Assembly: GCF_030272615.1 (NCBI RefSeq)
Contig: NC_081406.1
Location: forward strand, 402,952,939 to 403,016,938
Source of the DNA: Cryptomeria japonica
Taxonomy: Eukaryota; Streptophyta; Pinopsida; Cupressales; Cupressaceae
DNA length: 64,000 nt
Direction of reading: 5' to 3'
Of this stretch, positions 34,837 through 45,841 are shown in pieces. The stretch's first letter is position 1. The number at the start of each line of letters is the position of its first letter. The notes under the pieces were generated by a model. That model saw only the letters and a program-made list of their open reading frames with translations, was not told where the DNA came from and searched no databases. A program made the translations under genes and the position numbers.

Positions 34837-35430
34837 CTAGTGACAAGAGGAAATTCTTAACTCTGCAAGAATTTGATGGTGGACTAGTCAAATTTGGAGA
34901 CAACAAGGCATGCAGGATCAAAGGCAAAGGAACAATATCCTTGGATGGTAAGACTAATACTGACAGTATTTATTATGTTGAAGGATTGAAGCATAATATT
35001 TTGAGTGTAGATTAGATGGTGGATAGAGGATTTCATTTGCAATTTAAAGATGGAAAATGCAAGATTGTCAATAGATTTGGATTGGAGATTGCATCCGGAA
35101 CTCGGACCAAAGGAAACATCTTTCATCTAAACTCTAGTGAGAAGGATTTATTGATTGCTCACATTGATGAAAGTTGGTTATGGCATAAGAGGATGTGTCA
35201 TGTAAACTTTGATTGCATAGTCAAGATCAGTTCAACACAAGCTATCAGAGATTTGCCCAAGATTGTTAAACCTCATAATCCGATATGTAGAGAATGTCAA
35301 ATGGGTAAGAAATCTAGAACTTCTTTTAGAATCATGCATGATAGATCTAATAAATTCTTTATCTTATTCATATTGATCTGTGTGGACCGGAAAGAACTAA
35401 AATATTTGAAGGTGATAGATACTTTATGTT
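34809..35430 (+). pseudogene. Copia A protease and integrase N-terminus
   Basis: Protease active site DSGFSYHM at about 34812, then MTSDKRKFLTLQEFDGGL and YVEGLKHNILSVD-stop. 35016 onward continues DRGFHLQFKDGKCKI and the zinc-binding SWLWHKRMCHVNFDCIVKI with CRECQMGKKSR, the integrase HHCC finger. Confidence 0.85.
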
Positions 35431-36176
35431 TCTTATTAATGGCTATTCTAGAATGATGTGGGTTGCATTTTTGAAAGAAAAATATGAAGCTCTTTAGAAA
35501 TTCAAAATTTTCAAAGCTATGGTTGAGATAGAAACATGATTGAGGAAATAATGTTTAAGACCGTATCAAGGCAGTGAGTTTACATCCGGTGAGTTCAACA
35601 ACTTTTGTGAGAAGCATGGAATCAGAAGATAATTTTCTACACCTAGAACCCCACAGCAAAATAGAATAGTGGAAAGGAAGAACAAAACTATTTTCGATGT
35701 TGCAAGAATAATGATGATAGAAGCCAAATTGCCTAATATATTGGAGAGAAGTTGCCAATACCACAGTATACAATTTCAATAGAGTACACATAAAAGGTGA
35801 TACTGGTAAGACTCCTTACGAATTATGGTTTGGTCATACTCCTACTGTCATATATTTCAGAATTTTCAAAAGTGAATACTATATTAGAAGAGATGGTGCA
35901 TTACAAAAATTTGATCCTAGAAGTGATGAAGGAATATTTTTGGGTTATTCCACTAAGACCAAAGTATATAGATGCTATAACAAAATATTGAATAGGATAA
36001 TGGAAAGCATAAATGTCAAGGTGGATGAGCAAGATAACAATCAAATCAGATCATATGATTATGGACCGGAAGATGAATTTGTCATATCAGAACCGATAGT
36101 GCAAGATTCAGTTCAAAGCATAGATCCAATTGCTCTGGTAACATCAAAAAATTCCACTGTGACTGATGAAGGTTAG
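35431..36176 (+). pseudogene. Copia A integrase core and C-terminus
   Basis: Catalytic core is heavily frameshifted (35430-35800). GDTGKTPYELWFGHTPTV, FDPRSDEGIFLGYSTKTK and NRIMESINVKVDEQ follow in separate frames up to 36176. Confidence 0.8.
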
Positions 36177-36319
36177 AAAGAATCAGAAAGTCAAGACAAT
36201 CTGAAAACTCCCAGGTATGTGAAGTTAAATCATTCTGAAGATCAGGTCATTGGAGATAAAAAGGAAAAGTGTGATGACAAGAAGAAGGTTAGTTGTTGAA
36301 GAGGTATGTTTACTTTCTT

Positions 36320-36921
36320 AAATTGAACCGGAATCTTTTATTCAAGCAAGTAAAGATGAGAATTGGGTGAAAGAAATGGAAGAGGAACTAGATCAGATAG
36401 AAAATAATAAGACTTGGGAATTGGTTCCTAGACCTAAAGATAAGAATGTTATTAGAACTAAATGGTTTTTTAGGAAAAAATTAAATGAGGAAGGTCAAGT
36501 TGTAATAAATAAATCTAGACTAGTTTGTAAAGGTTACTCATAGGAAGAAGGAGTTGATTATGATGAAACTTATGCTTCAATTTCAAGAATTGAAGTAGTA
36601 AGACTATTTCTTGCCTATGTTGCACACAAGAACTACAAGAAATATCAGATGGATGTCAAATATGCATTTTTGAATGAATATCTTGAAGAGGAAGTCTACA
36701 TTGAGAATTCTGATGGATTTTCTTTATTAGAGGACAAGAACATGGTTTGCAAATTAAAAAAAGATTTATATGGATTGAAACAAGTCCCTAGAGAATGGTA
36801 TGCTAGATTAGATAAATATATTTCAAAGCTCGATTTTAGCAAAGGTAATGTTGATAGTAACTTATATTATAAAATTGAGCATGATGACATACTGATAATT
36901 GAAGTCTTTGTGGATAATATC
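36320..36921 (+). pseudogene. Copia A reverse transcriptase, first half
   Basis: Reads ENWVKEMEEELDQIENNK, WELVPRPKDKNVIRTKW, SRLVCKGYS-stop-EEGVDYDET, SRIEVVRLFLAYVA, and LKKDLYGLKQVPREWYARL. The catalytic position is FVDN (36907-36918), not YVDD. The LARD element is inserted three bases after it; RT resumes at 47199. Confidence 0.88.
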
Positions 36922-38264
36922 TGTAGATCAGGAAATTGGGAAAACATCAAAGCAATATCAATTAGCTAACCACAAAGCTAAATTGCAATGAAAAGAAATC
37001 CTAATACATTCAATAAAGGCATGAAGATGAAATACTAAAATAAAATGCAAACCAAAGCATGTATCTCCTTCATTGTTCCTCCATTGTTCTTCTTTCACCT
37101 TCAAATTTGATGTGGATCTCACCTACAAGTGCAAAATTGCAAGTGGAAAGCAAGTTGTTGATGAAATTCGTAGCATAAGGTTACTCGAAAATGTGATTTT
37201 TTGATTGATCAATTGATTGATTAAACTCATCCAATTTATAGACAAATTGGAGAGAGGACAAGATTAGCATGAAGAGATTTGAAAGGAAATTCAAATCAAG
37301 AATGGCAAAATTATGACAAATGACAATTTTCTATGCAAGGAGTATGACAAATTATGACAAGTTGCTATGCAAAATGCATGACAAATTATGACAAGATTGA
37401 AATAGAAATAGAAATTAGAAATTAGGAGAAATTAGCAAATTAGAAAATTGAGGAAAAAGATGAAATAGAAATTAGGTGAATTAATTAATAGGTTTTCATC
37501 CATTAATTAATTCATGAAAGAGACCTAGGACTAAATAAATAGATTTATTTAACCCACAAAGAAGAAGAAAAGGATTAAATGAACAAATCATAAAACCCTA
37601 GAAATAAGAGGACAAGGAATTAGGTCAAGACAACAAGAAATTAATGTAGGTTCGATCATGATTCTGATTAACAAAGGATCAATGTTGATAAATGATTGAG
37701 ATTGGTTGACAAAAATCAATGACAAATTGACCAAGATTGACAAGGAGATCAAATTGATAAGCGCAAAGTGACGAGGAACAATGACTAATTGATCCAAATT
37801 GACATGATTGAAAAGGACAAGGATTGATGACGAATCGATCGTAAAATGATAAAATTGGCAAGGACAAGGATCGATGACGAATCGATCGCAAAATGACAAA
37901 ATTGACAAGGACAAGGATCGATGATGAATCGATCGCAAAATGATGAGATTGAGAAGAGGACAAAAACCCTAATTCTATCATCGATTAGGATTGACAATGT
38001 CCAAAATGATGATAAATGAGCACGCACCATGATGCGACAGGATAAGATCGACCAAAATCATGACTGAAGATTTCTATCGACAAGACATAATTCAAAAGCG
38101 AGAAATATGAGGAATGCAGAAGAAGGACTCGATGCTCGCAAATGATAAAGACCAAGTGCGGAACATAGAAGAAATGTTAATGCGATGCAAGAACCCTAAA
38201 ATAAGGCAATGCACAAATGTTAAAGTATGACTCCACAAGTGTTGTTCATTTTTAGACGTCTACA
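36922..38264 (-). repeat. 3' LTR of LARD
   Basis: TGTAGATCAGG to GACGTCTACA. Three 47-bp tandem units start at 37814, 37861 and 37908, each with atcgatcg. Apparent ORFs inside (Cys/Ser/Ile-rich minus-strand frames) are artefacts of this repeat and occur in both LTRs. Confidence 0.93.
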
Positions 38265-38282
38265 TTTTGCCCCTCTTTGAGA
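38265..38282 (-). other. Polypurine tract of LARD
   Basis: Minus strand reads CTCAAAGAGGGGCAAAA next to the LTR, nearly identical to the Tat tract at 26188-26205. Confidence 0.85.
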
Positions 38283-41250
38283 CAATGCGATTTTAAGCAT
38301 TGTTTCAAAGAACAATAATGAAAATGCCCCAGACAATAACAATGACATATGCATGCCCCCTCGAGGAATTGGTCAGAAAAATCCAGAAAAGAGGCCAAGT
38401 GATCGATAAGAATGACAGAAGATGATAGGTTTGAACGGATCAAAAATCGAAGGTCGGATGCACAACTGACAAAGATCTATATAAGAGACAAGGAGAAGAA
38501 AAAGAGTTCATTTGCACTAGCCAAAGTGGAGGAGTTGTTGCTCAGGAAAAAGGACCCTTGCAGAGAGATGGTGAACATTCCAATGGCAGATCACCTTGGG
38601 GAATGTGTATGCATCTACAGACGACCGGACGATGTGGGAGCAGCGGTATGTAGCTCAAAAACCCATATATTCAATTTCATGAATTTTGCTTGATTGCGAG
38701 ACATTGCGGGACCCACAGGGGAGGGAAAAATGCAGATCTATGCCTGTGTAAGGTACACAGGCGCAGCTTGATGCTACACAAGTGCAAGACAGTGTGCACA
38801 AGTGCAATTGTGCACTTATGACTGAACTAGACCGAATGGACTGCCAAGACTGACAGAAGAAATGTTAGTGAGAAGAAATTAGACAGAGGACAGTTAGAGA
38901 TGAAGGAAAACTTGCTTTCATAAATGCACATAAGTAGGTGAGAACCTTTATTTATTGTAGCAAAGCGGATACAGAGCATCATGGCATTGAAGGCCAGAGC
39001 TGGAATGCAACCCCTTTTGCAAAAGACAGACACATCGCACATAAGGAATGAGTGAAGCATCCTAGGGTGCATACATCAAGGGTTGAGGTATGTGCGGCGT
39101 TCACAATGTGAACATAAATATCACAGACACCCAATGATATAGTTGCCCCAGTTTGTGACAAACGTTCCACAAACAACAAACACAACAAAAAAAGGAAAGG
39201 GACCATCAACCATCCTGGTCACTCTAAATCACTCAGTGACATCATTGAGCATTATAGGAACATGATCGAAGCCAAAGATAAATGAGTAAAAAGATAAGAC
39301 GCACAAATTCAACCAAGTCAAACAAACAGTCTGATCGTCATTGTCAAAAGTGGAAAACAAGAATGATCATGCTGTCTAGTTCCAGGGAATGCGGTACCCC
39401 ATCTAAGACAGGACACAGTCTGGTTTTGAGTATACCACACCCTGTATAAGACCCATGATAATAGTGATAAGGACCAATGTAATGTTGATGCTATTTGGAT
39501 TGATGTGACAACTGTGATCAAGTTGAATGCTTGCTTGGTCGAACAGTTCATCTGTTAATGCGTGATTTCATTAAAGCACAATGTTTGATTGATTGTCATT
39601 GGATGTATGCTCAGCGATCTGTCTATGCACAAAGGGGACCATTTATTGACAAAATGCAAAATGCCAAAGAAATTGTTTTTGAATTTTGATGTTTTCACTT
39701 TGTAGGAATTTCGAGTTTTTTACAATTTTTTTGTTCATTTTTCAGGACTTTATTTGACTTTTTAGGGATTTTTTCAGGACATTATTTGATTTTTAGGGAT
39801 TTTTTCAGGACATTTTAGCTGAAAATGAACACATGATTTTTTGATGTTTTTGAATGTTTTCAAGATTTTTTTTCAATTTTTTTTAATTATTTCAGGACAT
39901 TTTTCAATTTTTATGATTTTGCCCCCAGTGTCTAGCAAGGCAACGAATATGACAAGTGAATAAATGGGCTTTTTGAAATGTTGGTGGATAGAGGGAAGAC
40001 AAAGGCCTTTTATTATGGAGACAATGGGACAAGAGACTGGATATGACTATGTAAAGTAGTGACATGGCATGAGGGACATGTCAAGGGGTTTTTGAAACCA
40101 TGTTTTGCATTTCACATCCTTAATTCAGATCAAGATCAAGGGACAGAAAGAGTGTATGGATAGTGATAAGATATGGATAGGATAAGAAAGACCAAGATTG
40201 GATAAGGGACATGGACTGAAAGTCGGGATAGGATACGGGATAGTGGCAGAAAGTTGCAATAAGCTAGGGAATATGGATGAAAGGTTATAATAAGCAAATG
40301 GATAAATACCAAAAGCTATGATGGAATAAAAGCTGCAAACAAGATGCATGATGCTCATGAAGATCCTCAGCCTTGTCAAGATCAAAGGTGGAAAGAGGAA
40401 ATGGATAGGAGGGACAATAGGATAATGGAGGGTAATGACAGGGGTTCGATAGGATAATGGAACAATGAAGGACAAAAGGATATGATAGGATAAAACCTGT
40501 CCCCAAGTACGGTATGCAAGAAGTTCATAGGTTACGCATGACACCTGTTTGCTAGGTTTTCACCAGTGGACGAATTATTTTTGCTTTACTTTTTTTTTCT
40601 TTTTTGTTTTTTTTTCTCACTTTTTTTTTTTTTTTTTTGATAATTTTTTTTATTTATTTTGACTTTTTCAATAGAAGATGGACACATGATAGGGGATGGA
40701 AGAAGGACTCAAACATCTTTTTGTTTGGATATTAGCCTTGAAAAAAATGGACCATGACCTTTAAAAGTATGCTCAAAGACGTTGGTAGGATAACGACATG
40801 GAAAATAAGATGAAACTAAGGCAAGGATTTATGTAAAGGATTGGATCAGAGGGATCGAAGGATGACAAATATGCATTGGATAATGGATAGGGTATTGGAA
40901 GAATTGGGCTTCAGTGGATAGAAATGTTGGCAAGATCAACATTGGCACACACCTTGAGGGGTGATGGACTGATGGAGGAAGAGTGGGTTTTGGATATGGA
41001 GATTTTGATGAAGGAATAGCTAGGGATTTGTGGACATAAGGACCCAAAATGGAAGAAGGAGGTGATGGAGGAACAAATTTGAGAGGTTTGGATGGAGGAA
41101 TAGCAATTTTGGATGCCAAGTTGGATTTTTCCTTTTGTGCTTCAAGAAGCTGCTTAGGGATCCACATGGTTTTTTATTTTTCATGCTTTTGTTGTTCCTT
41201 GTAGTGCATTGCTTGCATAAGGGATTTAGGAACCCATATATATTTTGACT
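38283..41250 (-). other. LARD 3' untranslated region
   Basis: About 3 kb with no convincing gene. Two repeats related to those of the Tat 3' UTR lie at 39374-39460 (tctagttccaggg, tctggttttgag, tgtataagac). 'gattttgcccccag' is near 39915 and gttttcacca near 40556. T-rich tracts occupy 39680-39910 and 40575-40670. Short ORFs here have no family resemblance. Confidence 0.7.
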
Positions 41251-41251
41251 T

Positions 41252-42431
41252 TTATTTTTGAGCAATGGGCCTTTGTGACCTTTTGGATTTTTCCTTTTCT
41301 TTTTGGATCATATTTTTCTTTGCTTTGACATGTTGATTAGATTGGATATGTTGATCCTTGAATACATGTGGATTTTTAGACTTATGACTTTTATGCTTGG
41401 CATCCAAATTGCTTGGAGGAGGAAAGGAATGCATGGATGGATATGAATGAAATGGATTTATTTTGGATTGATGAAATTTACTCAAGGATGTATGCCTTTT
41501 CTGACCTTGCAAAAAGGACGAAGGGATATAAGGAACCTAAGATGGATGGAAAGTGTGATGGGGAAGGGATATGTTTGGATTTTGAAGGGATGTTGGATTT
41601 AGTAGGGGTACCCACGTCTTGAGGAATTTCACTGAGGTCATGACCCTTAATATTTTCTTTAACATGAAGGGATGCTTTCTTATGGAGATCTACTCCTTTG
41701 CCTTTATGAATATCTTGACTTGTAGGATACTCTTTTCTTTGGGAAGAAGACGCGAGTCCATTATGAGGTGGATATGATAGGAGAGAAATAATGAGATCTT
41801 GAAGTGGATCGGATTGCACCAAAGTGGAAGAACCCATTATGCATGTCGAGGGTTCATGAACATCTTGCACTGACACGTTAGAATCATGAGGGGGATTAGG
41901 ATCATGAGGGGGACTAGGATTGTGTAGTGGACATGGTTCAATGACAGGATCTTCAAGAGATGGAATGGGAGAAATAATGGGATCATCAAAAGAAATGAGA
42001 TCTTCGAGTGTATATGGAGCATTAAGACGTGGGGATGGAGGAACAAGTGGATCTTGTGGAGGATTTAAAGGAATAATTTGATCTTGACAAGGAGGAATAT
42101 CATTGGAATCCTCTTTAAAGGTGCTTTGCTCTTGACTTTTAATGGGATCATCATAAAGGATGGAAAGGATATCTTGATCTTTCTTAGGAAGAGGAATGCC
42201 AATGGGATTTGAAAGGACATTTTTTTCATGAAATGGAAGGGGATCATTTGGGATTGGATGGACTGGGATATCTTGATCTTGCTCGGGGAATGGAGTGTCA
42301 ATATAACTTTGGATAGGATGGACAAGAATAGGGGAATCATTGCGAGTGTCTGGGGAGATGGGATCTTGGTCAACAATTGGATGGGATGATAAGGTTTCAG
42401 GATCTTGATCTTGATTTTCTTTAGGACTCAT
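41252..42431 (-). pseudogene. LARD ORF 2, Asp/Pro-rich unknown protein
   Basis: ATG at 42431 opens 317 codons (to 41478) starting MSPKENQDQDPETLSSHP. The protein is low-complexity, rich in Pro, Asp, Ser and His, with recurring DQD-P-HPI motifs (PISPDTRNDSPILVHPIQ, DQDIPVHPIPNDPLPF) and PHDPNPPHDS. An overlapping frame continues to 41252 with Lys/His/Ser-rich sequence. No enzyme motif is visible. It might be a disordered structural protein or captured sequence; I do not recognise it. Confidence 0.5.
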
Positions 42432-42607
42432 TTCTTCATGCTCTAAATTATCCTCTTAACATGAGGATGGACTTTGGATATGCATGAGGGATTTTGACAA
42501 GGAATCAATGTTTTGGCATGAAGGAAATGCACTTTGAACATTTGTGATGGATTCTGGCAAGGAATCAATGCTTGAACATGAGGAAGAGGGACTTCAAATG
42601 GGGTCCT

Positions 42608-43738
42608 CTAAAACAGGTAATGGCAATAAAGTGCATGGTGGCAAACATGACAAGGATGTGCATCATGAATTGGATTATCTTGGCAATCAATTATGGATAG
42701 CCCTTGGATAATTTCATCCTTGGGTGTATTATTTGATGAGGACAATATGGAAGATTCTTGTGAAACTTCTAAAGGTGTAGGGATAGATGCCACTAGAGAG
42801 TCAATTTGTTTGTGGGGGGATGAGGCATTGCTAGACATAATTGTATTATCTTGATCTTCCTCAAAGAATTCACTTGGTAATTTCCTTAAGATCCTTGCAA
42901 TAAGGCCACCTTTCTTTCGAGGTTTTGACATAGTTGTATCTGGAATTTGAACTTGTTTGGCAAGAATTTGGTCTTGGTTTGATGTCATGTTTTGATATTG
43001 GACTTGGTTCAATTGTTCTGACATGTTTGAAACTTGGGTTGGTGTGTGCTGCAACCTTTGTTTTTGAATGTTTGGTTGTAGTTGTTGATATTGATATTCC
43101 ACCATTGGTTGAACTATTTGTGGACATTGTATAGTTGGTTGGACAAATTGAACCATTGGTTGTGTTGGTTGTATATGTTGGACCATTGGTTGTGTCTCTT
43201 GGAAATGTTCAAACTGTTGAACAATTGGTTGTGATGGTTGAAAATCTAATTGATAGCAGACACCTTCTTGTTCTTGTTGTGAAGGCACATAATGTTGTTG
43301 TCTCTTTTCTTGAAATTGTTTCATCATCTCTATTTGTGAGAGGAGATCTGGTATGTTTGATTGTTCGATAAGAGATCTTACATCAGTTGGCTCAATATTT
43401 GGATTTCGACCTGGAAATTTTTGAAATATTTTGGACATTAGTGATCTATTCTTCTCAATGTTTTTCACTTTTTGTTCCAAATTCTCCTTTTCTTGAGCTA
43501 GTTTCTCCTCTAGTTTTTGTATTTGGACATTTACATCATCATGATAAGTTTGATCCAATTTCTGAGACATGTGGAGATTGGATTGACATGATTGATTTCT
43601 CAATTGTGATGACATGGCTTCATAAGAAGGTTGAGACCTCATTTCAACAAACATGTCACTATGCAATGCAACTAATGGGATTGACAAATGCAACCTAAAA
43701 GGATGACAATGCAACTTAATGTTTTTGTTGTTTTTCAA
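42608..43738 (-). CDS. LARD ORF 1, coiled-coil Gln-rich unknown protein
   Basis: An uninterrupted 376-codon ORF from ATG at 43738. Residues about 70-105 form a coiled coil (VQIQKLEEKLAQEKENLEQK). A basic SLMSKIFQKFPGRNP near residue 107 is echoed by GLIARILRKLPSEFF near 285, a possible internal duplication. Residues 165-270 are Gln/Pro repeats built on QPMVQ-x-I/VQPT. The tail is Ser/His/Cys-rich. Family unknown; its place at the 5' side of a gypsy-like element suggests a gag-like or accessory role, which is inference. The start could be a later Met, such as M30. Confidence 0.6.
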   Translation of the reverse strand: MKNNKNIKLHCHPFRLHLSIPLVALHSDMFVEMRSQPSYEAMSSQLRNQSCQSNLHMSQKLDQTYHDDVNVQIQKLEEKLAQEKENLEQKVKNIEKNRSLMSKIFQKFPGRNPNIEPTDVRSLIEQSNIPDLLSQIEMMKQFQEKRQQHYVPSQQEQEGVCYQLDFQPSQPIVQQFEHFQETQPMVQHIQPTQPMVQFVQPTIQCPQIVQPMVEYQYQQLQPNIQKQRLQHTPTQVSNMSEQLNQVQYQNMTSNQDQILAKQVQIPDTTMSKPRKKGGLIARILRKLPSEFFEEDQDNTIMSSNASSPHKQIDSLVASIPTPLEVSQESSILSSSNNTPKDEIIQGLSIIDCQDNPIHDAHPCHVCHHALYCHYLF

Positions 43739-45489
43739 GATTTAGACAAACTTTTTGAAATGCAAACCTAAAGACTCAACCTTGGGAAGTTGGAATGAAG
43801 CCAAGACCTTAAAGGACAAAGGACCAAATGACAATAGGACAAATTGACAATGTCTCACCTATATTCTTGGATACTAAGCTAGGTTTGACAAAAATGATAT
43901 TAATGAAAGGACAAATTTTAGACAAGGTCAAGACTCCCTAACAACAACTTAGGGTATCATCCAAAGTTTTGATTTTTCAAGTTTGACAAACCAAATTTTT
44001 GAGATTAAATGCAAGAAGGCAATGATTATGACAATAACTTAGGATATGACATGAAAATGATCTAAGGATATGATATGACAAGATGAAGCCAAGACAAGAT
44101 GACAATACAATGATAAGGATATGTGAAGACCAATGACTTGGAATATGCAAAATGCAACCTAGGCAAGACCTAATTTTAGCATGACAAGGATAATGCATGA
44201 ATGTCACCTAAATGGAAATCTATCTTGGATATGACAATGAAATGCTGAATTTGAACCTAAGTGCAAAATGAGGAAACTTGCAATGACAAGGACTAAAATG
44301 AAGGGAGATGACAATATGTCCTAGGACCTAAGTTGGACTATGCAAAACCTAGCCTAAAGTGACATGAATTTTGAAACAAAGATATTCAATGTTTTGACAA
44401 GCCATGTTCAAATGTTGGATGAATACTTGGACAAATTTGGACTTTTGTTTGGATTTTGTTTTGAATTGAAGGTTGTTGATTTTGAAAACCCAAGTTGATT
44501 ATGAGCACTTTTTGAAAGTTTGCTTTTTATTTAACTTTTGACAATCACGGAAGACAAAATGTTTGTTTGACTTTGACTCAAGACAATCAAGCACATTCAC
44601 AACAAATCCTATGGCTAGCAAGGGAAATATCTATTGAATCCTCTAACCATAAAATACAACACTCAGCCAGATAGCTAGACGCTTGGTAGTACTGGCTCCC
44701 CCTTACAATGCACTCACTTCTTGGGCATACCAAGCTTCGAGTTCAAGGGGCATCACTTCCCAAGAAATTGCTATCTCTAACTGAGGAGTACATGAGAGGT
44801 GTCTTCAGCATGCGCATATCACAATGCCTGAGCCAATAGATAGAAGGATTTTGGCATCTAAAAACAAGAGATTCTAGTAAGGGCATCCGTTCAGGTGGGT
44901 ATTGATCCGGTGAATAAATCGTCACAATACCATTCCAACAACTGTTGTCTACAACTTTCATTGCATCCACAGTTATTTAGAGTGGTTTGGAAGAGCTTGG
45001 CTTTAGCCTGTCACCACTTTGGGTTGTTCCCTCTCACCAATGCCTGTGCGAAGTGCAAAGCAAATTGAGAGGCAGGCCTAGTATCTAAAGGCTAAAAACA
45101 CACAAACAAAATTTTAAAAAAGACATGATAAGCATTGATTTTTTTTACCTTTAGAAAATCAAATGAGTTTATTGATTCATTTGCATCCTAATTAAGACTA
45201 GATGAGATTAATTCCACATTAATTTGAAAAAGATTCAATCAATTTAAGCCATGATTAAATGCAATTTGTTGTTTATTTTAAACCCTTTGCATGCATGAAA
45301 TATGGAATTTGTTGTTGTTCTTTGATCCAAATCTTAATTAAAACTATGTGAGAATTGTAGGATTCATTCAAACCTCCTAATTAGGCTATGTGAAGATTTG
45401 TTGTTCATTGAATCCCTCTAATTAAACTATGTGAATATTTGTTGTTCATTGCATGTTAAGAAATCCTACATAAATCATTGTTTAGACTC
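43739..45489 (-). other. LARD 5' leader
   Basis: About 1.75 kb, largely non-coding, rich in atgacaa and aatgaca. The part at 44970-45060 resembles the Tat leader. A 75-codon minus-strand frame (44743-44970, MDAMKVVDNSCWNGIVTIYS) is the only open stretch of note; I do not recognise it. Confidence 0.5.
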
Positions 45490-45800
45490 CATAAAACCCA
45501 CATGCAATAATAGATCATGTCATAAAACCTGCATGCAACAACATATTAGTGCAAAAAACCTGCATGCAACAATGGATTAGTCCAAAAAATACACATGCAA
45601 CAATAGATGCTCACATAAAACCTGCATGCAACAACATATTAGTGCAAAAAAACTTGCATGCAACAATGGATTAATCCAAAAAACCTACATGCAACAATGG
45701 ATTAGTCCAAAAAGCCTACATGCAACAATGGATTAACACCAAAAACTTGCATGCAAAAACAAATCCACACATAAAATCTACATGCAAATATCAAACTCAA
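45490..45800. repeat. Tandem array in LARD leader
   Basis: About nine or ten imperfect units of 30-37 bp built on aaaaacctgcatgcaacaa followed by ttagtcc or ttagtgc. The palindromic GCATGC occurs in many units. The array ends about 40 bp from the 5' LTR. Confidence 0.85.
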
Positions 45801-45821
45801 AAAATTATCATATTTACGTGT

Positions 45822-45841
45822 TCACATTGGCTTCACCAAAA
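45822..45841 (-). other. Possible primer binding site of LARD
   Basis: Beside the 5' LTR the minus strand reads TTTTGGTGAAGCCAATGTG. TGGTGAAGCCAATG would pair with a tRNA ending in CATTGGCTTCACCA. I cannot name the tRNA from memory. Confidence 0.5.

Noticed and set aside
37588-38030. Overlapping minus-strand ORFs rich in Ser, Ile, Cys and Phe, repeated at 46517-46959
   Set aside because: They are translations of the LARD LTRs and their 47-bp tandem units, not genes.
42934-43698. Plus-strand ORFs rich in Val and Leu
   Set aside because: Antisense shadows of the Gln-rich LARD ORF 1.
45490-45800. Regularly spaced repeats resembling a CRISPR array
   Set aside because: Units are imperfect, without unique spacers of constant length, and lie in a eukaryotic retrotransposon leader.
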